DNA from: Aquincola tertiaricarbonis
Lineage (GTDB): Bacteria; Pseudomonadota; Gammaproteobacteria; Burkholderiales; Burkholderiaceae_C
DNA: 64,000 nt
Reading direction: 5' to 3'
Assembly: GCF_023573145.1 (NCBI RefSeq)
Contig: NZ_CP097635.1
Location: forward strand, 2,604,001 to 2,668,000
Below, one piece after another: positions 35,172-44,133 of this stretch. The position numbers and the translations under genes were made by a program. Under the pieces are notes generated by a model, which was not told the origin of the DNA, searched no databases, and was given only the letters and a program-made list of their open reading frames with translations. Every line of letters starts with the position of its first letter. Position 1 is the stretch's first letter.

Positions 35172-36230
35172 TCAGGCGCTGGCCTTGAGCTGCTTGGCGT
35201 AGGCCTCGGGGTCGAGGCCCAGCTGCTTGGCGATGGCGGCCTGCGTGGCGCTGAGCGCGGCCGTGCCGCCACCGCCGGCTGCGGCGCCCGTGGGGTCGCC
35301 TTGCGTCTGGCCACCCAGGCCGGGCACCGGCACCAGGCCGGACAGCGCGGCGGTGAGCGCCGCTTCGTCCTTGCGGCCGATGGCGATGAAGGCATCGCGG
35401 CTGGCCGGCGTGAGCTTGCCGGCCTTGATGGCGTCGTCGACGGTGGCCGTGATTCGGCCGTCGGCCAGCTGTGCGCTCAGCGCGTTGACCTGGTTCTGCA
35501 TCGCGACCAGGGCCGCGGTGTCGTGGGCCTTGCCCAGGCTCTGCACGGCGCTCAGTGCAGCGGCTTCGGTGGCACCGGCCTGCAGGCCCAGTGCGGTGGC
35601 CAGCGCGGTGGGCACCGGCGGCGGCGCGTCGGCCTTGGTCTTGAGCGCAGCGACCGCGGCGACGGCGTCGGCCTCGGCGGTGGTGTTGGGCAGGCCGAGG
35701 GCGGCGCAAAGGGCGAGAAGCAGAGACATGGTGTGCTCCGGTGGGGTGAGTCGGGTGTTGAGTGCTGCGACGACCTGGTCCATGCCGGTCAGCGCGGGGT
35801 AGTTGGTGATGGCAGCCAGCGAGACGCCCGCCACCGTGCCGTCCTCGGCATAGGCGATCACGGGGCTCATGTAGCGGTACTCATCGGCCGCGATCGCGGC
35901 CTTGGCGCGCGGGGTCCAATCGACGGCGCCGAACAGGCCCTCGCCATCGCGCCACACGGCGGAGTTGATCCAGCCTGCGGCGGGCGCCGGCAGGCCGTTG
36001 GTGGCGGCGTGCAGGGTCTGGTGCTCGTAGTCGATGACCACCGGCGTGCGGGCCGCGATGGCGGACAGCTCCGCGGCGATCTTGCGGCCCTGCTCATCGC
36101 TGAGCTTCCAGGTGCGACCCGGGCCGGGTCGGCCGTCGCGGGCGGCGAATTCACCCGCGGGCAGCAGCTGCGCCAGGCCGCTGGCGTTCAGCGGCAGGGT
36201 GGCGGCGAGCAAGGCGGTGAGAAGGCGCAT
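35172..36230 (-). CDS. Mu I-like head protease with internal scaffold
   Basis: A 352-residue protein of the Mu gpI family. The protease half has the strand TPVVIDYEHQTLHAA with the catalytic His, then AVDWTPRAKAAIAADEYRYM and SPVIAYAEDGTVAG. The C-terminal half, starting near an internal Met (MSLLLALCAALGLP), is an Ala-rich helical scaffold, as in Mu where gpZ is read from an internal start. Length matches Mu gpI. It should process the capsid during assembly. Confidence 0.9.
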   Translation of the reverse strand: MRLLTALLAATLPLNASGLAQLLPAGEFAARDGRPGPGRTWKLSDEQGRKIAAELSAIAARTPVVIDYEHQTLHAATNGLPAPAAGWINSAVWRDGEGLFGAVDWTPRAKAAIAADEYRYMSPVIAYAEDGTVAGVSLAAITNYPALTGMDQVVAALNTRLTPPEHTMSLLLALCAALGLPNTTAEADAVAAVAALKTKADAPPPVPTALATALGLQAGATEAAALSAVQSLGKAHDTAALVAMQNQVNALSAQLADGRITATVDDAIKAGKLTPASRDAFIAIGRKDEAALTAALSGLVPVPGLGGQTQGDPTGAAAGGGGTAALSATQAAIAKQLGLDPEAYAKQLKASA

Positions 36231-36318
36231 GGCCGCACTGTGGCGGCGGCCCCCTCAAAGCTCTATCTGAACGGGTTCAATGAATGAAGCACGCGCCTCA
36301 CGCGCGCGAGGCAGGCCA

Positions 36319-36807
36319 TCATCCCAGCAGGTCGCCCACCCAGGCCTCGAGCTCGTCGAGCATGTCTTGCCTGTCCTGCGCGCCCAGCGTACCCGCAATC
36401 GGGTCATCGAAGATCATCGGCCGCCGCGGCATGCGCTGCGTGCCGAGCTCGTGCAGCGTGGCCAGGTCCCAGCGGCCGACGCGCTGGTTGAAGCCGATCT
36501 CCACCGCCTCGGTGCCCAGCACGTTGTAGTCGAGCGATCGCAGCATCTGGCCCGTGCGCTGCAGCAAGCTGCCGCGGGCCTTTCCCTTGTCCTCTTTGGC
36601 GTAGCGCGCCGCGGTGGAACGTGCCAAGGGCAGCCAGGGCATGCCGTCGGGCCCGCGCTTGGTCTGGAAGCGCAGCGCGATGTTGCCCTTGAGCAGCTGG
36701 CCGATGCTGTGCAATGGCTGCTGCGGCTGCGATAGGCCACTCAACACCGAGGCGATGCGCAGCTGCAGCTCGGCATCGTCCAGGTCGATGACAAAGCGGT
36801 CGGTCAT
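36319..36807 (-). CDS. Mu G-like virion morphogenesis protein
   Basis: A 162-residue protein of the phage virion morphogenesis family (Mu gpG/gp31). Markers are LKGNIALRFQTKRGPDGMPW, LARSTAARYAKEDKGK and GSLLQRTGQMLRSLDYNV, then HELGTQRMPRRPMI. In Mu it acts in tail completion or head-tail joining. Its start overlaps the minor head gene by four bases. Confidence 0.88.
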   Translation of the reverse strand: MTDRFVIDLDDAELQLRIASVLSGLSQPQQPLHSIGQLLKGNIALRFQTKRGPDGMPWLPLARSTAARYAKEDKGKARGSLLQRTGQMLRSLDYNVLGTEAVEIGFNQRVGRWDLATLHELGTQRMPRRPMIFDDPIAGTLGAQDRQDMLDELEAWVGDLLG

Positions 36808-38081
36808 GGCTGGACCTGCGAGTCGCTGCGCACGTGCACCCGCACGCCGCTGCGCATGGCCTGCAGCAGCGCCTGCTCTTCGGCCTCGCTGCGCGCTGCT
36901 TTCACCATCCAGCCATCCGCACCTTCCTCGAACACCACGGCCAGGCGCTGCCCATCGTCAAGCACGTATCGGCTGATGTACCGGCGGCGCAGGCGTTGCG
37001 CCTGGTCGTTGATGCGCATGGGCGTGCCCGACCAGATCTCGTCGGGCATGCGGATGGTCTCGGCGATCGCGGGCCACAGCTCGGGCTGCACCTGACTGCC
37101 CACCAACATTTCGGCGTCGATGACCAACGTCTCGCCCACGGCGTCCAGAAACTCTACCGGCCGACCAGGCTGCGCTCCGAAGGCCGCAAGGAAACGGCCT
37201 TGCGCCTGCGCGGCCGGCGTCGCCGCAGGCAGCAGCACCTGCGCTGCATCCATGCGCCGAGGAAACGGCAGCGCGGGCGACGGGGCCAGCGAGGGCGTGC
37301 GATCGAAGGGATCGGCGAGCAGAGGCGCAGGGACGGCGCCGCGCAGAGGGCGCTTGCCAGGGTTGTAGCCAAACCCAGGATCGATGCCGACAGGAACCCT
37401 CTCACGACGCCCATTGCGATCCTCCCAGTCGACGTATTGCACCGGTGGTGCCTCGGTCTTGATCTCGACGCCGGCACCCTGCAGGCGGTCGACCTGGCGC
37501 TGGCTCAGCTGCACGGTGCGGCAGCGGCAGCGCCAGCCGTTCTTGGGGTGGTGCGTGTCCCACCACGGGTGGTCCACCGGCAGCACCGTGCCGTTCCACG
37601 CCGCGTGCAGCGGCCTCACGGCCTCGTCGCCCATCGTCACGTACTGGAGGTAAGGGAAACGTTCTTTCGTGGCCTGGGCCCGCTGCCACTGCCCGGCCTC
37701 ATAGGCCTGGCCCAGGTTGACGTCGTAGATCAGCCGCAGGCGCGCATCGTTGAAGCGGGTCATGCGCACCTCGCCGGTGGCCGGATCGGTTACCTCCATC
37801 TCGCCCCAGAAGCCCTTGGCGACCAGCTTGCCGCGGATGGCATCGACCGTCTCGTTCATGCGCCGGCCCTGCTGCAGCGACTGGCCCAGCTCGTCGACGA
37901 AGAGCTGCAGCACGTCGCGCCGCAGCACGCCAGCGACTGCCATGCCGCGGGCATGCTCCTGCTGCCACACGTCGCTCCAGCGAAAGCTGGGCAGCAGCAG
38001 GTTGCGCTGATCGAACTCGGCGATCGCGGCGCGCGGCTCGACCGCGCCCAGGCGCAGACCGACCGGTACGGGCGTGGGCAT
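36804..38081 (-). CDS. Minor head protein (Mu F-like) with C-terminal PBECR-type nuclease domain
   Basis: A 425-residue protein. Residues 1-250 are the SPP1 gp7/Mu gpF head morphogenesis domain, with the conserved HPWWDTHHPKNGWRCRCR. Residues about 298-400 form an additional domain with ETIRMPDEIW (341-350) and a basic beta segment (RRRYISRYVLDDGQRLAVVF), matching the phage Barnase-EndoU-ColicinE5/D-RelE-like (PBECR) nuclease group that is often fused to head proteins. In such proteins the nuclease is thought to be injected or to act on host RNA. The domain call is from pattern memory. Confidence 0.9.
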   Translation of the reverse strand: MPTPVPVGLRLGAVEPRAAIAEFDQRNLLLPSFRWSDVWQQEHARGMAVAGVLRRDVLQLFVDELGQSLQQGRRMNETVDAIRGKLVAKGFWGEMEVTDPATGEVRMTRFNDARLRLIYDVNLGQAYEAGQWQRAQATKERFPYLQYVTMGDEAVRPLHAAWNGTVLPVDHPWWDTHHPKNGWRCRCRTVQLSQRQVDRLQGAGVEIKTEAPPVQYVDWEDRNGRRERVPVGIDPGFGYNPGKRPLRGAVPAPLLADPFDRTPSLAPSPALPFPRRMDAAQVLLPAATPAAQAQGRFLAAFGAQPGRPVEFLDAVGETLVIDAEMLVGSQVQPELWPAIAETIRMPDEIWSGTPMRINDQAQRLRRRYISRYVLDDGQRLAVVFEEGADGWMVKAARSEAEEQALLQAMRSGVRVHVRSDSQVQP

Positions 38082-38084
38082 GGC

Positions 38085-39692
38085 CTACAGGTCCAGGTCG
38101 GCAGCGCCGGCCAGGCGGGTGCTGAACGACGTGCGCGCCAGGTGCTCGGCCAGCGGGCCGCCGTCCATGCGCTCGATGAGCTGCGGCAGCCGCGCCATCA
38201 GCGAGGTCAGCGACTCGCCCGCGTCGGCCGCGCGCTGCAGCTCGGCCAGCAGCGGCTCCACGATCGGGCCCATCAGCGGGCGCCACTGCTGCGCCGACTC
38301 GGCGACCAGGTCATCCAGTGCCGAGGCCTGGCCGGCCTGGCCGGTGAGCGCGGCGCGCCGCGGCGGTGCCGGTGGTGCCGGCGATGCAGCAGCTGCCGGC
38401 GGCGCCGCCTGCGGGTTGGCGGCGGGCGCCGCGGCGGTGGCCAGCACGTCTTCGCCGTCCTCGGGCTCGGGGATCTGCACTTTCTCTTGCGCCCAGCGCC
38501 GCGGCACCTTGAAACCCACCTGCACGAGCTTCGGCAGCGCTTCGGCGTAGGTGGCCAGGTCCTCGGGCTCGGTGGTCTCAATCACGAACGCCGGCAGGCG
38601 GCGCGGGTCGGCGCCCGCGATGTTGAGCAGCGCCAGCGGATGCACCAGCTGGCGCGTGAGCGTGGCCGCGCATTGCCGCGCATCGCTGTTGCGGATGCCC
38701 AGGCGCACGTCGTTGTGGACGGTGCCCAGGGCCTGCGTGCCGTGCTTGCCCTCACCCGAGGTCAGCGTCTGGCCCAGGATCACCTTGCTCTGGATGGCCT
38801 CCATGCGGTCTTGCATGGAGTCGAACGGGCCTTCGCTGCCTTCCGACGCCTTCTGGAACTCCACCACCATGCCCTGCGGAATGATGCCGGCGGCGTTGTG
38901 GCCAATCTGCGTGACCGCCCGCAGCAGGGTCATCTTCTCCTTGTCGCTGGCGCCCGCCGGGTACTTGCCGATGCGCACCGGCAGGCCGTAGATCTCCAGC
39001 AGCTCGGCCAGGTCTCGCACGGCAAAGTTTTTGAAGAGGTAGGGCCACGCGAGCACCCGCACCAGGCCCATGCGCGGGATCAACCCGTTCTTGGCGCGGT
39101 GCAGGTGGCTGATCCAGCTCAGCGGCTGCAGCGGGTCGCCCAGGCCGTCGGGCCGGCGCAGCAGCAGCGTGTTGCGCGTCTCGCGATCGACCGTGAACCA
39201 GCTGTGCGGCCTCGGGTTGAGGCTGGGCAGCATCACCGGCTTGCTGCCGTCCGACTGGCTGGACCAGCGCAGCTCGACGTTGGCGAAGCCGCGCAGCACC
39301 GCGCTCATCATGAAGCGCACCAGGTCGTCAAAGTCGGGGATGCTGCCGATCCACTCGCGCAGCTGCGCGGTCATCTTCTTCTCGGCGGCCGACGCACCTG
39401 GTGGCTCGGTCAGCGACCAGCCCAGCTGCTCGACCGCGCCGGCCCGCTTGTCCAGCTCAGCGAAAAGATGGCCGTCACGCTCCTCCATGTCCTCGCAGAG
39501 ATCGAGCTGGCGCTCCATGTCGCCCTCTTCGGCCGCGACCATGAGGCTGTGCAGCCGATCGGGCGTGAGGCCACGCGACGGATGCTGGGCATAGAGGCGG
39601 TTGAGCCAGGCCAGGCGCGCGGTGTCGTCTTCGGTCTGCGAATGGTCAATCGCGGCCAGGTCGTAGGGCTGGCCGTTGGCATCCAGGATCAT
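38085..39692 (-). CDS. Portal protein (DUF935, Mu gp29-like)
   Basis: A 535-residue portal protein of the DUF935 family, starting MILDANGQPYDLAAID. Typical segments are LWRPPAM-type upstream context (not translated), RLAWLNRLYAQHPSRGLTPD, DMEERDGHLFAELDKRAGAV, WFTVDRETRNTLLLRRPDG and RDLAELLEIYGLPVRIGKYP. Twelve copies would form the DNA gate of the capsid. The start at 39692 is supported by GGAGG about 14 bases upstream. The Ala/Pro-rich stretch near residues 420-445 is a flexible linker. Confidence 0.93.
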   Translation of the reverse strand: MILDANGQPYDLAAIDHSQTEDDTARLAWLNRLYAQHPSRGLTPDRLHSLMVAAEEGDMERQLDLCEDMEERDGHLFAELDKRAGAVEQLGWSLTEPPGASAAEKKMTAQLREWIGSIPDFDDLVRFMMSAVLRGFANVELRWSSQSDGSKPVMLPSLNPRPHSWFTVDRETRNTLLLRRPDGLGDPLQPLSWISHLHRAKNGLIPRMGLVRVLAWPYLFKNFAVRDLAELLEIYGLPVRIGKYPAGASDKEKMTLLRAVTQIGHNAAGIIPQGMVVEFQKASEGSEGPFDSMQDRMEAIQSKVILGQTLTSGEGKHGTQALGTVHNDVRLGIRNSDARQCAATLTRQLVHPLALLNIAGADPRRLPAFVIETTEPEDLATYAEALPKLVQVGFKVPRRWAQEKVQIPEPEDGEDVLATAAAPAANPQAAPPAAAASPAPPAPPRRAALTGQAGQASALDDLVAESAQQWRPLMGPIVEPLLAELQRAADAGESLTSLMARLPQLIERMDGGPLAEHLARTSFSTRLAGAADLDL

Positions 39693-39843
39693 GGCCGGGG
39701 GCCTCCAAAAATTGAGCGCGCTGGGAGCGCGTGACCGGCCGTTTGGCTGCCGATGTGCCAGCCACTCCGGCTGCGCGGCGCCTGAGGCCGTTTTGAACGT
39801 TTCTGAACGCTTTGGCGCATAGGGGATCCAGTCGCTTTGGCGG

Positions 39844-41520
39844 CTAGTACGCGCCTTTGCCGCCCAAACCGCCGCCGACCAGGTCGTCGTCAGCATCGGC
39901 CCGCATGGCCATGCGCTGGCCCGCCACGTCGCCCGAGCCTTCGTGCCGGCTGCCCTTGCCGCCGGCGCTGCGCCAGTCGATTTCGCCGGCCTCGCGCTGG
40001 AAGGCGTAGACCATCAGCGCATAGCCGATAGCGGCGTCACCGTGGCGCCGCTTCTTCTGGCCACCCTCGGCCGCGGCCGCACGCGCCGCAGCGCTCATGG
40101 TGTTGACCTGCGGCACCATCGGCACGCCCTTGATCACCTCGATCGCGCGCAGATCGTCCTGCGTGGCCTCATCGCGCGGCAGGTCGGTCAGCGTGCCATC
40201 CTGCAGCCCGGCCTTGAGCTTGGGCATGTGCATGGCATACCAGGCCTGCGTGAACTTCACCTGCTCGACCATCTCGGTGCCGTAGCGCTGGGCCAGACGC
40301 TCGGCGCTGGAGGCGCCGTTGCCGCCGGCATCGGCCGCGCCGCCGCGGAACCGGGGAAGCGCATCGACCACCGCCGCGAAGATGCGGTCTTGGCTGCTGA
40401 AGGGGCAGTTGCGCAGCTCCAGCTGCAGCCGCGGCCGGACGACCAGCTCTTCATCCTGCTCGCCGACAGGCATCACAGTCAGGTCGGCGGTGCGCGCGAA
40501 GTCGAGGCCGAAGGCATGCTTGCGCAGCGGGTTCAGGCGCGCAAGCACCGGCTGCAGCACCTCGCGGATCCAGCCGTCGATCGCGGCATCTCGGGCGCCC
40601 TCGGCCATATAGGCGAAAGCGTCCGGCCATTCGCCCCGCACGATGGTGCAGCGCGGGTCATCGGCCGGGACCGTCATGCGCTCGGCCAGCAGCGCCAGGC
40701 TCAGGTACTTGCCGCCGCTCTTGGCCGGGATGGCGTCCAGCTCCTCTTCGGAGTCGGAGCCGTAGAACCCATAGGCGTCTTTGACCCACTGGTCTTCGGC
40801 CTCTTGCGTCCACGGCTTGCCGCGGCGCAGGCACACGCGGCGGAACAGGCCATCGGCCACGGCACGCGCGAAGGGGATGTGGTGCACGCTGCCCGGCCGC
40901 TTGCCGGCCTTGATCTCTTCGATCAGCAGGTTGAACGGGTTCTCGACGCCGTTATGCGAGCTGATGATCTTGACCCTGTTGCCCCACAGCAGCATGGCCA
41001 GCGCGGCCTTGAGCAGGCCGGCCAGGTCGGGCGCAAACGCGGCTTCGTCCAGCACGATGTTGCCTTGCTTGCCGCGCAGGTTGGTCGGCCTGGACGACAG
41101 CGCAACGATGCGCCGGCCCGACTTCGGGAAGTTGACCTCGAAGGTCTTGATGAAGCGCTTGGCGGGGTCGCTGACATCGGACCCATCGTCGAACACGCCG
41201 TCTTCGATCTCCCCCGCCACCGCATCGAACGCCCGCGCCCACAGGGCCACCGCCTCGATGTACTCACGCGCCATGTCCTGGGCGGCCGAGATGTAGAACG
41301 TGTTGCAGCTGTCCACGTCGGCGATCGCGTCCAGCACGTCGTCGGCCGCCTCGGCCCAGGTGAGACCGACGCGGCGGCTCTTGCTGGCCACCTTCAGCGG
41401 CGCGCGGTCGGCGATCCACTCCTGCTGGTAGCCCAGCAGCACGGCGGGCACGCCGTCGATGGCCTCACCCGCTGCGACCGCCAGTGCATTGAGCGGCGAA
41501 TCAGGTGCGAGCTGCGCCAT
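39844..41520 (-). CDS. Terminase large subunit (Mu gp28-like)
   Basis: A 558-residue DNA-packaging ATPase/nuclease. The N-terminal ATPase half contains KVASKSRRVGLTWAEA (Walker A variant) and NIVLDEAAFAPDL (Walker B), then the coupling motif RVKIISSHNGVEN. The C-terminal nuclease half has AFGLDFARTADLTVMPVG with its acidic residue. Packs DNA into heads from the portal, by the headful mode in Mu relatives. 151 bases (39693-39843) separate it from the portal gene and hold no gene. Confidence 0.93.
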   Translation of the reverse strand: MAQLAPDSPLNALAVAAGEAIDGVPAVLLGYQQEWIADRAPLKVASKSRRVGLTWAEAADDVLDAIADVDSCNTFYISAAQDMAREYIEAVALWARAFDAVAGEIEDGVFDDGSDVSDPAKRFIKTFEVNFPKSGRRIVALSSRPTNLRGKQGNIVLDEAAFAPDLAGLLKAALAMLLWGNRVKIISSHNGVENPFNLLIEEIKAGKRPGSVHHIPFARAVADGLFRRVCLRRGKPWTQEAEDQWVKDAYGFYGSDSEEELDAIPAKSGGKYLSLALLAERMTVPADDPRCTIVRGEWPDAFAYMAEGARDAAIDGWIREVLQPVLARLNPLRKHAFGLDFARTADLTVMPVGEQDEELVVRPRLQLELRNCPFSSQDRIFAAVVDALPRFRGGAADAGGNGASSAERLAQRYGTEMVEQVKFTQAWYAMHMPKLKAGLQDGTLTDLPRDEATQDDLRAIEVIKGVPMVPQVNTMSAAARAAAAEGGQKKRRHGDAAIGYALMVYAFQREAGEIDWRSAGGKGSRHEGSGDVAGQRMAMRADADDDLVGGGLGGKGAY

Positions 41521-42097
41521 CGGTCGGGCCCGATCGTTTGGTGATGCCGAGGATCTGCTCGCGGATGGCGCGGATGGTGTCCGGGCTGGCGCCGCCCTGC
41601 TTGGCGATCTTGGCCACCGAGTCGGCCGCGGCCTTGGCCTTGGCCTCGACCTCGTGGCGCCACTTGGTCTGATTGACCCGGGCCCGGCTCATCTCCGCCG
41701 CGGTCTTGCCCACGCCCCGCAGCAGCTTGATGCGATCGACCGGGTCCATCTCATTGTCGGCAACTTCGCGCACCTGCAGGAGCAGCTCGAATACCTCGCT
41801 CTGCACGATGGCCATCACGGCCTCGCTGCGCGAGTCGCTGTCGTCGCGGCTGGCGTCGGCGATCAACTTCGTGGCCTCGGTTGTTGCGCGGATGGCCTCC
41901 TGCGCGCGGCGCACGCGCTGGCTCTCCGCACCCACCGCGCTCTTGCCGATGGTGATGGCGACGCCGCCTTCCTTGCAGAGCGCATTGAGCTCTTCGGTCA
42001 GCGCGACGATGTCGCCATAGCCGCGCTCGACGATGGCCTTGTGCAGCCAGCTGCGGATGTCATCGGGCAGCTGGGCGATCTTGCCCACGGGCGGCAT
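41501..42097 (-). CDS. DUF3486 protein (Mu gp27-like, small terminase-like)
   Basis: A 198-residue helical protein of the DUF3486 family: MPPVGKIAQLPDDIRSWLHK, then YGDIVALTEELNALCKEGG. It probably recognises phage DNA ends for packaging, the small-terminase role. It overlaps the large terminase gene by 20 bases. Start at 42097 (MPPVGK) matches the family. Confidence 0.9.
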   Translation of the reverse strand: MPPVGKIAQLPDDIRSWLHKAIVERGYGDIVALTEELNALCKEGGVAITIGKSAVGAESQRVRRAQEAIRATTEATKLIADASRDDSDSRSEAVMAIVQSEVFELLLQVREVADNEMDPVDRIKLLRGVGKTAAEMSRARVNQTKWRHEVEAKAKAAADSVAKIAKQGGASPDTIRAIREQILGITKRSGPTDGAART

Positions 42098-42098
42098 G

Positions 42099-42395
42099 TC
42101 AGAGCCCCGGCTGCGGCTTGGCGACGCCGGGCACCACGGCACGGCCGGTGGCCACGTCCAGGCCGCGGCTGGTGAGCGTGGCCACCGTGATGCCGCCGCT
42201 CTGCACCGTGGTCACCAGGCCCTGCTCGGCCAGCCACGCCAGATCCTGCTCGATGCGATCGCTGCTGACGACATGGCCCACCGCATCCGCATACCGACGC
42301 AGCAGGATGCCGTTGGTGCGGTACTGCGCGGCGTTCTCCAGCGCTTTGAGGAGCACAAGGCGGCGGTCAGCGGTTTCGAATTCGGCGAAGCTCAC
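42099..42395 (-). CDS. Mu gp26-like winged-helix protein
   Basis: A 98-residue protein with a winged-helix pattern (RLVLLKALENAAQYRTNGIL, then IEQDLAWLAEQGLVTTV and the wing GGITVATLTSRG). It sits between DUF2730 and DUF3486 genes, as gp26 does in Mu-like phages. Probably a DNA-binding accessory to packaging or late regulation. Confidence 0.76.
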   Translation of the reverse strand: MSFAEFETADRRLVLLKALENAAQYRTNGILLRRYADAVGHVVSSDRIEQDLAWLAEQGLVTTVQSGGITVATLTSRGLDVATGRAVVPGVAKPQPGL

Positions 42396-42736
42396 GGTGC
42401 GGCCTTGTTGTTGAGCAAATAGTCTTCGATGCGATTGAGCTGCCGGCGCACTGCGCTGAGCCCTTCGCTCAATCCTTCGGTGCGCTCGTCGACCTGGCGC
42501 ACCGATCCCTCCAGACGCGCCAAGTCTTCTTTGGTGGGCGTGTGGTGCAGCGTGGTCTCGATCGCGCTGATGCGTGCCTTGATGGTCTGCAGCTCACCGC
42601 CGTGGTCGGTGCGCACCCGCTCGACGGCGGCGCCGGCGTCGACACCTGGCTTGCGCAGCCAGACGACGGCCGTGAGGATCAGCATGTAGAGCCACTGAAC
42701 GGCGCTGAGCCAGAAGGAGGGGCTGAAGTCGGGCAT
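42392..42736 (-). CDS. DUF2730 protein (Mu gp25-like)
   Basis: A 114-residue protein with one N-terminal membrane helix (WLSAVQWLYMLILTAVVWLR) and a coiled-coil tail (IKARISAIETTLHHTPTKED onward). This is the DUF2730 layout found at the head of the Mu packaging module. It overlaps the next gene by four bases and starts three bases after the integrase remnant. Confidence 0.82.
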   Translation of the reverse strand: MPDFSPSFWLSAVQWLYMLILTAVVWLRKPGVDAGAAVERVRTDHGGELQTIKARISAIETTLHHTPTKEDLARLEGSVRQVDERTEGLSEGLSAVRRQLNRIEDYLLNNKAAP

Positions 42737-42739
42737 CGG

Positions 42740-43540
42740 TCAGATCTCGGCTGGGACTTGTGCAGACGCGGCCACGCGCTGCCATTCGCCGGCCGACAGG
42801 CCGCGGTCGTTGAGGTAGAGGTCGGTCATCTCGTGGTGCATGTGGCCCAGCAAGCGCTGCGGGTCTTTTCCCTCGGCCTTGTAGAGGCGGGCCGACAGCG
42901 ACCGCACCTCGTGCAGGCTGGGCCACTGGTACCGGCCATAGGCTGACTCGCCCTCGACCGCGACGATGGTCTCGTGGAAGCGCACCGAAAGAGACGACTC
43001 CTCGATCGGCCCGCCACCGATCTTGCGCAGCAGCGTGGGACCAGGCCGCGCGCTGCTGCGGCAGTGCTCGACCACATCGGCCAGCGTCAAGCCGATGGCC
43101 TCCAGGCGCAGCGCCAGAGGGATCTCGATGCGGGCCCCGATGGGCTTGCCGGCCTTCTTGGCCTGCTCGACGCGCAGGTACTGGTGGCCATCCTCGGCGG
43201 TCACGATGTCGTCGAACTTCATTTTGGCCAGGTCGCTGCGCCTCTGGCCAGTGATCAAGGCCAGGAGCAGCATCGACTCCACCCAGCGCTGCGGGCCGGA
43301 CTGCGACAACATGCGCATGGCCTGCCAGGTCTCGAACTTGAGGCGCGACCGGATGACGCGGTGGGCAGGTGGGCGCACGTGCGCCGCGGGGTTGCTGTCC
43401 ATCCAGCCGTTGTTGACGGCTTCGGCGCACGCATCGCGCAGCTCTGCCAGCACTCGGCGAGCCGTCGACGTATGGCCGGGCCCGAAGGTGCGCAGCGCCG
43501 TAGCGATCTCGTGGGGGCGCAGCTCGGCCGCGGCCGACCA
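42740..43540 (-). pseudogene. Tyrosine integrase, N-terminally truncated
   Basis: The core-binding and catalytic domains of a tyrosine recombinase. Catalytic residues are visible: Arg in LLLALITGQRRSDLAKMK, the HxxR box in SLHEVRSLSARLY, His in LLGHMHHEMTDLY and the Tyr in DLYLNDRG. Reading back, the frame continues as LRPHEIATALRTFGPGHTST to 43540, then meets a TGA at 43541-43543, so the arm-binding N-terminus is gone. A GTG at 43453 could start a shorter product. It is unexpected in a transposing phage and may be cargo from a different element. Confidence 0.75.
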
Positions 43541-43820
43541 TCAACACGCTGACAGGCTGCTGTACTGCATCCTGCCTTTCACGATCGGCATTGAGCGCGG
43601 CCCTCTGCCACGGGCGGTGTTCGTGATGAGCGAGCCGGAGCTGATCGACGGCGCCATCGGCGAGCCCGATACCGGTGACGCACGGCTGCTGGAGATCGGC
43701 CGCAAAGCCGGCACCTGCACTCCCGTCTATGCCGATCCCGGCCGCACCTTGCTGCTGCTGCCACCGCCCCTGCTGCAGCGGATGCAGGCCGCCCAGCACC
43801 GCGCGAGGGCCCTGTCATGA
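43541..43820 (+). pseudogene. First early gene, 5'-truncated at the central deletion
   Basis: An open frame on the plus strand (LLYCILPFTIGIERGPLPRA, then VMSEPELIDGAIGEPDTGD) ending in a TGA that overlaps the ATG of the next gene. It has no start codon before GTG 43617 or ATG 43626. Unknown family. The good conservation-like composition right up to 43541 and the abrupt switch to integrase sequence suggest that its 5' end was lost in the same event that truncated the integrase. Confidence 0.5.
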
Positions 43821-44128
43821 CCAGCCCCGACTACACCAACGCCGCGCAGCAGCGGATCCTCAAGCTCGTGCTGGTGCTGTTCCGCGACGTGGTCAACGGC
43901 ATGTCACCGGCCGTGCTCGCCCGCGAGCTCGACGTGTCGCCCTCGGCCGTCACCAAGGACCTGGCCAACCTTCGCACCGCCGGCCTGGCCGAGCGCGACG
44001 AGGCCACCGGCCACTGGCGTCTGACGCCGCGCCTGCCGCAGCAGGCCATCAAGGTCTGGACGGCCATCGACCAGGCCGAGCAGCGCCTGCAGCAAGCCAA
44101 GTCCCGTTTCAACCGCTCACCTGACTGA
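43817..44128 (+). CDS. Phage early helix-turn-helix protein
   Basis: A 103-residue protein with an IclR/MarR-like winged helix: RILKLVLVLFRDVVNGMSPA, then VLARELDVSPSAVTKDLANL and RTAGLAERDEATGHWRLTPR. The C-terminal helix (AIDQAEQRLQQAKSRF) could dimerise. It starts within the stop codon of the truncated gene upstream (ATGA overlap). Probably an early regulator, possibly compensating for the missing repressor, which is speculation. Confidence 0.72.
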   Translation: MTSPDYTNAAQQRILKLVLVLFRDVVNGMSPAVLARELDVSPSAVTKDLANLRTAGLAERDEATGHWRLTPRLPQQAIKVWTAIDQAEQRLQQAKSRFNRSPD

Positions 44129-44133
44129 CCCCT

